Shown here piece by piece: positions 24,203-34,048 of a stretch of 64,000 bases of DNA. Within the stretch, counting starts at the first letter, position 1. Every line of letters begins with the position of its first letter. The stretch covers positions 1 through 64,000 of the forward strand of contig JAOWBW010000381.1 in the NCBI GenBank assembly GCA_026119855.1, given 5' to 3'. The DNA comes from Campanula takesimana. Its lineage: Eukaryota; Streptophyta; Magnoliopsida; Asterales; Campanulaceae. The notes under the pieces are model-generated. The model saw nothing but the letters and a program-made list of their open reading frames with translations. It did no database searches and was not told where the DNA came from. The position numbers and the translations under genes were made by a program.

Positions 24203-25443
24203 TGGACCTATTGGAAGAGCACGGTTGATCTTAGATTGGCCCCACAAACACCTTTTGAGTAAAATAAATTTAACCCACAAACACAAAAAAGACTCAACCA
24301 TATAAAGAAAATGACTCTTTTTTGTTTTTTTTTTTTTTATTTACAAAAGTCGGAAGGACGGAGTACTTTTTGGGGTTTCTAGAAAAAATAGTGGAATCGT
24401 CACACTAGTATATAGACCTTCTCGCGGTCCTATATACTCATCGGATTCCACCACGCTTGTGAGCCCTACATGTGTCGGGATTAAACTAAATTAATGTAGT
24501 AAATCATACATGCGGGGACGGATTTTTATTTTCGTCCAAAATAGCCACTTTTGGGGACGGAGTTTTATTTCGTCCATTGCAACAAATTGACATGTATGGT
24601 TTGAAGACATTAGTTTAGGGAAATCTCAGCACATGAAAACCGACTTGAGTCACGAAGTGTTAGACCCTAGACTAGAATTGTGTGGCTTGTGCTCGGCTTG
24701 AATATGAGGCTTAAAGGTCACCCCCGGCATGTAGTCTTGAACTACGCCACGGGCTGAGGTTGACCGCTTCGAAAGAGTCAAGGTCGGGTGGAGCTTGAAA
24801 CTTTCTAGGACGGGCCTCGACGGGTTTGGGTTGGACTTGTGCGACTCGATAGTGAGCAATTGATAAGAATATATGCATGTAGTGTGAGGTCTAACAAGTG
24901 ACAAAATATTTTTTTTTTCAAAGAAAGAAAAAAAAGGAAACAAATAAGCACGTATTTACAACTCCCGAATCACCCGTGTGACCGGTAAAAAATAAACAGA
25001 AAGTAAAAGAAATTGTATGCAGGCCCGGTGCCCACACACTGTCATTCTGCTCTGTTCTGCTTTCTGTGCACTGTTCTGTTTCTGGAAAATTTCCCAGAAG
25101 CGCGCGCCTCAGGGAAGTGATGTGGGAAGCGCGCGCATTGCGCAACGAATATGGGAGGCGCGCGCATCTGGGGTACCTGTCAGAATGTTAGAAGAAACCG
25201 CGGACTCAGGGATTGCCCTGGTCCCAAATTATGTAACTTTCCCTTGCAGAAACTTGTTAGCACAGAAATATGAAATTGAAGGACAAGAAGGAAGGCGGGC
25301 GATTCTGATAATAAGGGTCGGACGCGCGCGCTTTAGGCCAAGAAGGCCGGACGCGCGCGCTTCCTACCCTTTTTACCAGAATGCCCAGAAAATAGAAATT
25401 AGAACACCAAAAGTTAAGAACGCAAGTTTAACCCTCTAATAAG
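24203..25443 (-). other. 5' leader of the non-autonomous element
   Basis: Lies between the primer-binding site and the gag relic on the minus strand. It holds A/T runs and a GC-rich block with repeated GCGCGCG and AAGCGCGCGC motifs (25097-25165 and 25320-25362), resembling the GC block inside the LTR at 19203-19270. No credible gene; 24650-24943 and 25017-25439 look like chance frames. Confidence 0.5.
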
Positions 25444-25461
25444 TCCCCAGCAGAGTCGCCA
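25444..25461 (-). other. Primer-binding site of the non-autonomous element
   Basis: On the minus strand TGGCGACTCTGCTGGGGA follows the 5' LTR after one base. This motif is the type reported for Ogre/TAT elements (tRNA-Arg, recalled rather than verified). Confidence 0.8.
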
Positions 25462-25462
25462 C

Positions 25463-26771
25463 TGTAGATACCCCGGGGAACCACGGCTTGGCTAGAGCGG
25501 TGAATTATCCTAGGATGTCTAACTTGTTTTAGATTGTTTAGAGTCGCCACCTATGTTTTTAAAGGAACATAAGAAAAACCTAAAAATAGCCTAATTTATG
25601 TACAAAACCAGAGATTCAGGAGAGAAGGGTTCGGGGGTTAGGTGACGGAGTGGGAAGTACTTAAACACCCAATCCGCCCCGCTTACGAGGGTCTTGCTAC
25701 TATTGGTGGTCTAATATTTACATGTCCTTCAATTAATTAAATAGAAATGTGCTAACAATTGTGATGAGAAGAAAAGGGAAAATAAAGGGGAAATAAAATA
25801 GAATTGTTTTATTTATTTAATGATAAAGATTACATGTAACAAGTAATGTTAAAGAATTACATTAAGAGATGAAGAGAAATTAACATGGTGAATTATAGTT
25901 AAGATTAAAATGTAGGGAGATAGCCTTAACTAACTTCAATATGTGAAGTAGTCATGTTGGTCATGTCCCATTAATGGGGATTGCATACATCAAGAAGAAG
26001 AAAACAAAGGAAGAAAATTGAGTTGTACCTTGAGAAAGAGGACTTGGAACCTTGACTTGAAAGTGTTGTTGTTGTAATGAAATTGTTGTAGAACAATTTG
26101 TGTAGAGTCTTGTTACTAAGAACTCTTGTTGGGAGAATTTGTGTATAATGTAGTTGGTGAATCAAGGTTGGAGTCTAAAAGAAATCCAAAAAGAAGTCCC
26201 TTTCCAAGGTAGAAGATGATGGTTTTTATAGGTAAAAAAGAGAGGGAAATGATGGAGGGAAAAGATGATCATCCGTGTGAAATGGAATTGACCAATCAAA
26301 AATAAGATAAATAAAATAATAAATAAAAGAAATAAAAGAAAATCAAATAAAATAAAAAGGAAATATTTTGTTTTAATGAAAAGGCTAGAAGTGTGGGATT
26401 GGGAGTTAATGAGAAAAGGGGGGATGAATGTGGATGTAAAAAGATGGTTTTTGTGATCAAGAAAAGATGTTTGTAAATAAGAAAAGGGAGGGAAATAAGG
26501 TGCAATCCGTTACTGCCATATCGGACAGCGCGCGAGTCCCGCCTTTGGGACGGGAGGCGCGCGCGGCCCGTTAGCAGTGCCGGAAGCGCGCGATTCTAAA
26601 AATGACAGAAAGGCAGAAATGACTCTAAAATTAATTCTGTTATGCAGTTCAGTCCAAAACTAACGGAATCAGTTAGGAACTTAACCGAAGTAACAGAAAT
26701 TAATGAAAATAAGTTAAATAAAAATACTTTGTATACAATCGGGGTGAGAGGTCCAAGGCGGGGTGTCTACA
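25463..26771 (-). repeat. 5' LTR of the non-autonomous element
   Basis: Near-identical to 18140-19446. Visible differences include TGTAGATA for TGTAAATA at the edge and a shorter AAAAAGAAGTCC repeat near 26180. Confidence 0.95.
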
Positions 26772-27311
26772 ATGCTATATGAGTTTTGATTCTCAAAGAA
26801 ACAAGATTTGTTATATGGAATAGTTTGATGTGGCTAATTTATGTAACGGTTGCTGTGGATTTTGATTTAGTTATTGAGTTTGTGTTGGTTAGGCTCCGAG
26901 TGTGGGCGCCAACAGTTTGATCGATTATTGTTATGCCACTGGGCCCGAACATAATTAGTGCGTTAGACTGTGAAGTATAATCGATTGGTATTCGATTTAT
27001 GAAATTTGAGTCTTTTTGGTACGTCCATATTTATAATTTCATGGACTGTGTTATTTGTTATTTGTGTTCCATTGGCTTCTGTGATACTGTGTATCCCCTT
27101 TCTTACTGGGCCCCCCAGCTCACCCCCCTCCAGTTTCAATTTTGCAGTTGACTATTGATCGAGGTTTGAGATCGAAGAATTGGGACGGATCAGTTTATTG
27201 AGAATTCAGGGTGATTAATGATATTTTGTACATTGTTTTAGCGATTTTGAGATGTAATATTTTGGATTTATTGAATATTAAGTTTATGAAAATTCGGGTC
27301 GTTACAAACAC

Positions 27312-27535
27312 AATAACCAATAACTGAGTCCACTGCGACCGTCACATAATTAGCTACAACGAAACCATTCCATATAACAAATCTCATATTTGAGCACATA
27401 TACACATATAGCATGCTATCAGAATAACCGTAGTATTTACGAACCAAATTCAATATCAAAGCAATTACTAATTGGACCAAACAAATGATATATGTATAAA
27501 AAAATGAAGTACTACGATAAGATGAGTATAAAAAG
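27312..27535 (-). repeat. Outermost gypsy-type LTR of block B, right part
   Basis: Continues the minus-strand LTR of 14283-14689 after the solo LTR and TSD. It matches the reverse complement of about 26790-26930 by eye (ACCATTCCATATAACAAATCT, 27364-27384, lies in both). It is cut at 27535 by the chromovirus LTR. Confidence 0.75.
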
Positions 27536-28122
27536 TGTAACGACCCAAACTTTTCAATAATAATAATTATCCATAAACTGGGAAATCCCAAACGTCAAAC
27601 ACATATTCAAATCCAACATTCACTTGTAACGGCTAGTATATCTAACCACCCTTCAAAACAGTGCGGAAGCATAACTATAATTCAAACTTCAACGGCTAGT
27701 ACAACCCACTAGCTCTAACATAAAACAAAACAATTGACTAAAAACTCTTCGATTGAACCACAGACCGTCCTTTCTTGCGATCCAATCATTCCTTATCTAC
27801 TCTTTACATGGGGAAAAATATAAGAAGGGGTGAGCGAACAATGCTCAGTAAGGTCCTACGCAGCCCCTTCGGTTTCTAAGAAGGGGTGACCTCAAAGAGT
27901 GTATCAATAAACAATTTTCAATGAAACGGACTAATTAATCAATCCAAACAATAACTTTATTCTCAATACAAAGAAAGGATCATGGCTCAATTCAATATTC
28001 AATAATGCGTAAAATCAATTATGATCACTTAATATTCTTATCGTCAAGTCAATATTCAAAAAGTAACCCAAAGGGGTACAATAGTCGATGTATTAATGTT
28101 TCGGTATATCCGGATAACCTAT
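27536..28122 (-). repeat. Chromovirus 3' LTR, distal part
   Basis: Begins TGTAACGACCC in plus coordinates (an LTR end in minus orientation) and is interrupted by the TAT element at CCTAT (28118-28122). It contains the conserved block GAGCGAACAATGCTCAGTAAG (27831-27851). Confidence 0.85.
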
Positions 28123-28770
28123 TGATGCTGCACGAAACGTGTTGGATCAGCCCTCCGTCTAGTGGTTCAGATAACCCCAGCAAAGAATATCTTCGTGTCC
28201 GGAATCTGCACACAATGAACAAAACGTGAACTAGCCGGGGCTTCACCGGCAAAGGCCCTCCGGCGTGAGAGTAAGAATTCGGGTGATCTGTGAATAGAGA
28301 AATCAATGGACTAGTTAGGGCCCAAGAGTTCGTTACCCGTTCCTGTGTAGAGGACCTGTTTTTATAGGCGTGGGTGTATGAGTTCTGACTTGTTAGGAAA
28401 GCCAGGAAGCCCGTAGTGATGTAGGACTCATATTCCTTGGAGATAGACTCCTGATAAGGATGGATTAAGCCCTGTTATCTGATAGGAGAGTTATCCTTGC
28501 TTGGATAAGGACTCTTAATTTTAGAGTTGTAGTATAACTCTATAAGTGGATTCCCGATAGAAGTAGGAGGCATGTGGTGTAAGTCGTCCCGTCATCTGTC
28601 TCGGCTTTGTCACGGAAGCCGGCTAGGGATCGGGCCTATTGGAACTCGGCCTAGGCAAGGTCTGCCTGCTGGATGTCGGCCTCCGGGAAGGTGGGCTTCG
28701 TTAATGGGCCTCAGGGGTGTGAGCCAAGAATGTATGAGTCCCATTTAACCAAGTCGGTTTATGTCGTTCA
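28123..28770 (-). repeat. 3' LTR of the TAT element
   Basis: Starts TGATGCTGCACGAAACG and ends TTTATGTCGTTCA. Copy of 40144-40790. The small ORFs in it are shadows of the repeat. Confidence 0.95.
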
Positions 28771-28788
28771 GTGGCCCCGAGTTTCTAT
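28771..28788 (-). other. Polypurine tract of the TAT element
   Basis: On the minus strand AGAAACTCGGGGCCAC directly precedes the 3' LTR. Confidence 0.75.
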
Positions 28789-28802
28789 CTCGGCATGCCG
28801 AG
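28789..28802. repeat. 14-bp perfect palindrome
   Basis: CTCGGCATGCCGAG lies beside the polypurine tract, at the edge of the antisense gene region. Role unknown. Confidence 0.8.
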
Positions 28803-28976
28803 TAGGAACTGTTTCTGTACTTGATTCTGAAGCTTCATTTATCATGATTTGACAGTCAACCACCAAAATCCCGAAGGGTTTAGATTTCCTGATGTCATGC
28901 TGATTCGCCCTCAGGTGAAATCATTGTTTTTCTTGGAAAGGGAAAGCTTCATTAATTGCTCCATCATAATGAGGAG

Positions 28977-28984
28977 TATAAATA
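28977..28984 (+). promoter_or_regulatory. TATA box of the antisense acidic ORF
   Basis: TATAAATA lies 94 bases upstream of the ATG at 29078, a normal plant distance if transcription starts near 29010. It sits inside the TAT element but on the strand opposite gag-pol. Confidence 0.5.
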
Positions 28985-29077
28985 TTTAACCCTTCCATCT
29001 TCCCGGGCTATTTAAGCGTTTGCCTTTTGACATTCACTGCCCGAGAAACTCTTATTTCTCTTTCAAGAATCTTCAGA

Positions 29078-29437
29078 ATGGCTCCAAAAAGAACATACGA
29101 TGATGCTTTCCCGGAGGAAATTGATTCATCCTCAGAAAACCAAGCTGGGAGTCCCAATTCTTCAAGCAGCGATGATTTTGTGCCTTCTTCCTACCATTCT
29201 TCCTTTCCGGTAGAGGACTCGCCGTCCGATAGCAACGGCGAATTTCAAGAACCAGACCCTGTTGATGAATCTTCCGATGATGACTCTGTTGCAGAAGAGC
29301 CAACGGATGATGGTGAAGATGATGAGGAAAGCGAAGATGATCCAGAGCCCATCATTATTGATGAATATGGGTACGACGGAGACTTGGAGTGGGAAGAAGA
29401 TGACGATGACCAAGATCAAGATAGTGATATTTCTTGA
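29078..29437 (+). CDS. Acidic serine/aspartate-rich protein, antisense ORF of the TAT element
   Basis: The 119-residue ORF starts at ATG 29078 (MAPKRTYDDAF), the first in-frame Met after the TATA box; the frame is open a little further upstream. The N-terminus is basic, then serine-rich, and the last two thirds is strongly acidic, ending in aspartate/glutamate runs (WEEDDDDQDQDSD). No known domain is recognised. Such acidic tails occur in chromatin-binding and nuclear proteins, but function cannot be assigned. An AATAAA signal lies about 90 bases after the stop (29524). It has its own promoter-like and 3' end signals, so it may be a separate transcript from the antisense gene downstream. Confidence 0.55.
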   Translation: MAPKRTYDDAFPEEIDSSSENQAGSPNSSSSDDFVPSSYHSSFPVEDSPSDSNGEFQEPDPVDESSDDDSVAEEPTDDGEDDEESEDDPEPIIIDEYGYDGDLEWEEDDDDQDQDSDIS

Positions 29438-30413
29438 TCTCTTAATCAATGTTCCCAACTAGTTTTCTTTATGATTTTGCTCAGGTCAAGCCCCCGGCCA
29501 GTTGTGGGGGTTCATTATTATATAATAAAACTTTCTGCCTTTCTTGGCTATCAATGTCATGTTAGAGATTTAACTTTTCCCATTCTGAACATGGTCATTC
29601 AACTGCGTTTCATAAAGTAGATTCTGTTAATCTCATCATAAATACTCTTGATGTCGCTATCGCCTCCTGATCTCGGCATTTGATGATGGAGATGCGTATT
29701 TGCAATGCTCTTGAAGTTGCCGGGATGATGACCTTGAGTTGATTTTCAAATATCGAGATGACTCGTTCTCGGCTTAATTTATGTTTGTTTACTGTCTCGA
29801 CCTCGTCCTGTTACTCTATTTAGGTTTATTATGCCAGCTTGGATACTCTTAGGCATATCGCCTCATCCTGACACGTGTCGGTCGGTATTGGCAGTCTTTA
29901 AACGGCGGTAGGGTCACCTCAATCGTTTCTTCTCCTCATTTTGTACGGCGCACGTGCTTGATTGATGGGACATTCATCTTAAAAAACGTGGCCCATTAAA
30001 TGCGTTTGATCATGATTTCGTGGGTGTACGTACAACCCGTGGGTCATGGGTCAGATCCGGGTCAAACCGACCCGTAATTTTTTAACCCGCCCTACTTATA
30101 TGCTCAAAATCCCTCAAATCTTCTCATTTTCAAATTTTTGCTCAAGGGAATAGTGTGTTTACCGCCGGTGAGTTTCCAGATACCTTGATTTTTTTTGCCA
30201 ATCCCGCCGTTTGATTTCAATCATTTTCCTCCGTTCCGTCGGCCGATCTTTTTTCTCCGATTGCAAACTCGACGAAGGTACTGTTCCGTCCTCTGTTTCC
30301 CTCTACGATTTTTTGCCATTTGTTAGAGTTTTGGAATTGCAAAGCTTCAATCTTTACTCCCTTCTGCATTTCTACTAGTAGATCTAACTTTAGAATAGTT
30401 TCTCCTTTCTGTT
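29438..30413 (+). other. Spacer between the two antisense units of the TAT element
   Basis: No gene is seen. It contains the polyadenylation-like AATAAA at 29524 and, further on, an AT-rich CTTATATGC box near 30095 followed by pyrimidine-rich leader-like sequence before the ATG at 30414. Confidence 0.5.
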
Positions 30414-33224
30414 ATGTCTGATATTCCCCATTTTGACCCCGACATCATGTATGGATTCTATGAGTGGAACAATAGGGTATATAGGCTATCAGAGGGGAAA
30501 TGGAAAATGTTGTCCTTAATGGCCATTAGTGATCTGTTGTTCCTGAATAAAACTCCTAGAGACGACGTTAGGTATCCCTCGGGCCTTTTTGCCCCTAGAA
30601 CCCTTGATGATAGCGTAGATGGCGTAATTCTTCTAAACACTTTCGACACCATTATTCGGCACATTTTTCTTCATTATGTTAAGTACAAGTCGGCTTTCCG
30701 ATCTCTTTTTGAGGGTCCTTCCTCGGCCCCAGAAGCTGAATCGGGGGGGGGGGGGGAAGGTCACCTCGTCCTCGGCACGGGATGATTTAACCCCTTGATT
30801 GATGAAGGTATGGCCGAGGAAGGTGTTTCCGGGAGGATTGTAGATAGATTTGAAGAGGAGGTCGCGGTCGCGCGGGGAGGCCGAGATGGGGGAGGTGCTT
30901 CTGGCTCGACTCGCCGAAGACATCCTTCCGGTGGTGAAGCCATGATTAAGGATCTCTACGATAATTATGGTGTGGATCGTCGGGAGTTCAAACTTTCCCA
31001 TAGTAGGGCCAGTCCGTTCGCCAACGAGAGAGAGGCCGAACGTTTCTACTACAACGACGCCTTCCTTCCCTTTTTCTACAAACAGTTTCAACTCGGTCTT
31101 CGCCTTCCCCTGGATCCTTTCATTAACGAGTACATGGAAGAGTGGAATATTGTGCCGGCTCACCTGGGTGCTAATGCCGTGAGGTATCTTACCGGCTTTA
31201 TCATTCTCTGTCGTAGCCTTGGTTTTGAGCCTTGTATGTCGGCTTTTTACCATTTCTTCAAGTCGTCTTATAATTCTTCTTCCAGAACCATTACTATCAA
31301 ATCTGACCCCCACAAGCCTAAACTTATGATTCCCATATCCAATGTTGTGAATAAAGTAACCGGCTGGAATAACCACGTTATCAAGGTTGAGAGCCGACTC
31401 GGATGGGAGTTCCTGGGCCCTGATAAAGGCCCGGCGAGGCCTGAAGCCGTACATCGACCATCCTGGAGTGCCAGGTTGATAAGGAGGTTAGAAGAGTTTG
31501 CCGCCTCAGCTACCTTTGATTGGGGTAGGACCGAGTTAGATTTCAAATATCATGTTCAAGCCGTTTGATGAGGGGCCCGATTGGCGGTATTGTGCCGAGA
31601 GTTGTGGTGGAGAGAGGAAGCCGATTTCTGGGCTGGGTGGTACATCCCGATTTTGTTTTTCACTCGGAGTATGACGTTTGTAAAGCCGAGAATGACAAGT
31701 GTCTCCTGGCGCGAGATATAATAGGATGTAATGCTTTTTCCTTTGATACTTTTCTTACCCCTTTCCTGTTTTGCTTTATTATCGTCCTTAACCGCCTCCT
31801 TAACTTGTGCATATCTTTCGATGGAAGACCTCCAGATCATTGACACCGAGGAGCTTGACCCCGCCATGGCGGCGAGAAGGAAGAGGCAGCTATCGCGCAC
31901 CCGGGGCATTGAAAAACGTCATGCCGATATAGAGGCCCGACAAGAGGCGTTGCAGGCCCAAGGTGCTGCCCTCATTCCTACTGGTCCTTCTGTCGTCCAG
32001 GTTGAGGCGGGTGGAGGAGACGATATCGAGATTGTGGAAAGGGAGGTTGAGGTGGAAGTTAACCCTGCACCGGAACAGGGTCTAGGCCAGCACGATGAGA
32101 TCGAGGTCGAAGTGGACCAAGTGGGCCGTCGAGGGAAGAGGCCGTTAGAAGAGTTTGGGGATGTTTCTGAGCCTCCTTCCAAGAGGACTCCTTCAACTCG
32201 TGGCTCGGCCTCGGCTCCTACTGAAGCCGAGATTAACGAACTAGCCAATGCTCTTGGAAATGTGATGATCATCCCTGATCTAGACGACTCTGTCCGTTCT
32301 GGCCCCGCCCTTAGGCTTGGTGCGGCTGTTATCAAGAGGGCCATGAATCAGAGAACTGCTCAAAGGTTGGTAGACACTAGGCCGACCTCCACTCAGCTTC
32401 GGAACCGGAAAGGTTTACTCATCAGCGAGGTATTTTCGCACTTCCTTAGTTTCTCTGACTTTTTACTTTGACTCTAATACTTTGTCATACTGTTCTCCCC
32501 TTTGCAGCTGGCTTCCATTGCCCAACATGAGTATGCCTTGATGCAGCTCGCTGTGAGTAACGCCAAAAAGTTTGAGGACGAGGTTGGGCCTTTGCGTGCT
32601 TCTAATGCCGAGCTTAAGGAGAGGGTAGAGAAACTTGAGCAGGAGAAGCTATCTTTTGAAGTCGAGTTGAAGAAGGCAGCTGATAAGTCGGCGGAAGCGG
32701 TTGAAGCTGTTCAAAGGGCCGAGACAATTGTCAGGACGGCCAGAGAAGAAGCCGATATTGCTAAGGCCGACTTGGAGAAAGAGCGCCAACGAGCCGAGAG
32801 TCTAATGCTTGAGAAGGTCGCTGTTGAGGAGAGGCTTGACCAGATGGAGGAGAGCATCCCAAGTCGAGAGGTGAGGGTTGTCGAAGCCTTCAAGAAGGGG
32901 CCGGAGATGAGGGCAGCTGTTCAGGACGAGGTAGGGAGTACTTACAATGATGCATGGTTCAACCTATCTCGGCTTCTCTGGATCGACCCTGAAGTTAACA
33001 TAACTCTCGACAAGCTTGCTTGGCTCTATAATCATGATGCTTATGGGGTTGAAGCTCGTGCTGCTCATTCCCAGATCCCTTATTCTGACAAGGGTTTGAG
33101 AGTGATCAGGAGCCGAGACCACCAGGCTGGAAATCCTCAATGGGTCCCTCCTCCGGTTGAAGCGGGGAATCTAGACGACTTGATTATGCAGGTGGAGGGA
33201 GAAGCAGGAGATGGCCTTGATTAG
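30414..33224 (+). pseudogene. Putative gypsy-type transposon protein, multi-exon antisense gene of the TAT element
   Basis: Four open segments lie in order on the plus strand and in the same frame register: 30414-30785, 30795-31568, about 31836-32429 and 32508-33224. The second holds the block LRLPLDPFINEYMEEW...LTGFIILCRSLG, which looks like the putative gypsy-type transposon domain (Pfam Transposase_28) of plant proteins; this is pattern recognition, not a search. The third is acidic and disordered. The fourth is a long coiled coil (about 32560-32880), then a conserved-looking tail. The segment 32430-32507 is a clean GT-AG intron of phase 0 with a pyrimidine-rich acceptor. An in-frame TGA at 30783 after a G14 run, and an unclear exon end near 31550-31836, suggest decay or another intron. 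Function unknown; not itself an integrase or a DDE transposase. Confidence 0.65.
32430..32507 (+). other. Spliceosomal intron in the antisense gene
   Basis: GAG|GTATTT at the 5' end and TTTGCAG|CTGG at the 3' end, 78 bases, T-rich. Splicing joins two open frames in phase 0. Its presence on the plus strand shows that this gene was built to be transcribed opposite to gag-pol. Confidence 0.7.
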
Positions 33225-34048
33225 TTTGGGTAGGGGGCCTATTTGGATTGAACAATTTTTCTTTTGTAATGATTCAAGTATTTGTATGGCTCGGCCTAGA
33301 GTACTTGGGGGAGCAAACACCTGATATTTTTGTTTGTTTTGAGTATTTGTACGACTCGGCCCAGAGTGCCTGGAGGAGTCTAAACACTTATTTTTTGTTT
33401 ATCTTGAATGTGTATGCCTAGGTCCCATAGTTATCTGGGAGGCGTAAACACTTGTCAAGTATTGTCTCGTCACTTGTTAATGTTGTTCTATCTCGGCTTG
33501 AGACATCTTAACTTTGTTTGAAGTGAGGAGACGTTGCTTAGCCTGGTTGAGGCCCTTTGTAGGCTGTGGTCGTTCACCACTATGGCCGAGACGAGTGTTT
33601 GTGAACTCGGTTTTGCTAGGACTAACTCGTTGCTAGTCTCAAATTGTTATGGGGACTAGATGTAATAATCTTAACCCAAATTTGAGAGCACTAGCCGTTA
33701 GAGCTAGGTTTTGATTATAGCCGTGTTAAGCTATGTTAGAAGGCCGTGGTCGTTCACCATCGGGACGAGCATTTAGGAGCTCGGTTTGATAAGGACTAAC
33801 TCCTGGCTAGTCTCAAATTGTCATGGGGACCAGATGTAATAATCTTAACCCAAGTTTGAGAGCACTAGCCGTTAGAGCTAGGTTTCGATTACATCGACAT
33901 GGCTAAGCGATGCCGGGATTGTGCTTTTAAAAAATTTTGTAAAAGGAAATTTTATTAATAGGAGAATCAAACTAGACATATCTAAGCTATAAAATCTAAT
34001 TTAGAAAGTAAATCTAAGCAAATAAAAAGTAGGTAGAATACCGAGGTA
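33225..34048. repeat. Non-coding spacer with a 180-bp tandem duplication
   Basis: Lies between the antisense gene and the integrase end, which converge here. Two degenerate copies of an ACTCGGCC(C/T)AGAGT phrase lie at about 33292 and 33353. A unit of 180 bp is repeated: 33561-33740 and 33741 to about 33912 (GTGGTCGTTCACCA, then GCACTAGCCGTTAGAGCTAGG in both). No ORF. Confidence 0.8.

Larger units (their letters stand above)
18140..26771 (-). mobile_element. Non-autonomous TAT/Ogre-related LTR element with only a gag relic
   Basis: Complete 8.6-kb insertion with TSD ATGCT (18135-18139 and 26772-26776) and LTRs at 18140-19446 and 25463-26771 that differ by only about ten substitutions by eye. 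The primer-binding site lies beside the right LTR and the polypurine tract beside the left LTR, so the element reads on the minus strand. The 6-kb interior encodes no reverse transcriptase, RNase H, integrase or protease that I can find. The only protein is a gag-like ORF at 23591-24202. The remainder is repeat-rich non-coding DNA. It must depend on another element's enzymes. The primer site suggests the TAT/Ogre group. Confidence 0.9.
14690..27306 (+). mobile_element. Plus-strand solo LTR of a gypsy-type element, containing two nested insertions
   Basis: Starts TGTAATACCCC at 14690 and ends CGGGTCGTTACA at 27306, flanked by TSD AACAC (14685-14689 and 27307-27311). Removing the two insertions leaves 14690-14891, 17569-18139 and 26777-27306, about 1.3 kb of continuous LTR. 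No internal region or second LTR exists, so this is a solo LTR left by recombination. The family is the same as that of the target LTR it landed in, but in the opposite orientation. Confidence 0.85.

Noticed and set aside
30633..31454. 273-codon minus-strand ORF opposite the antisense TAT gene
   Set aside because: Mirror frame of the plus-strand protein, which has the intron and the recognisable pattern.
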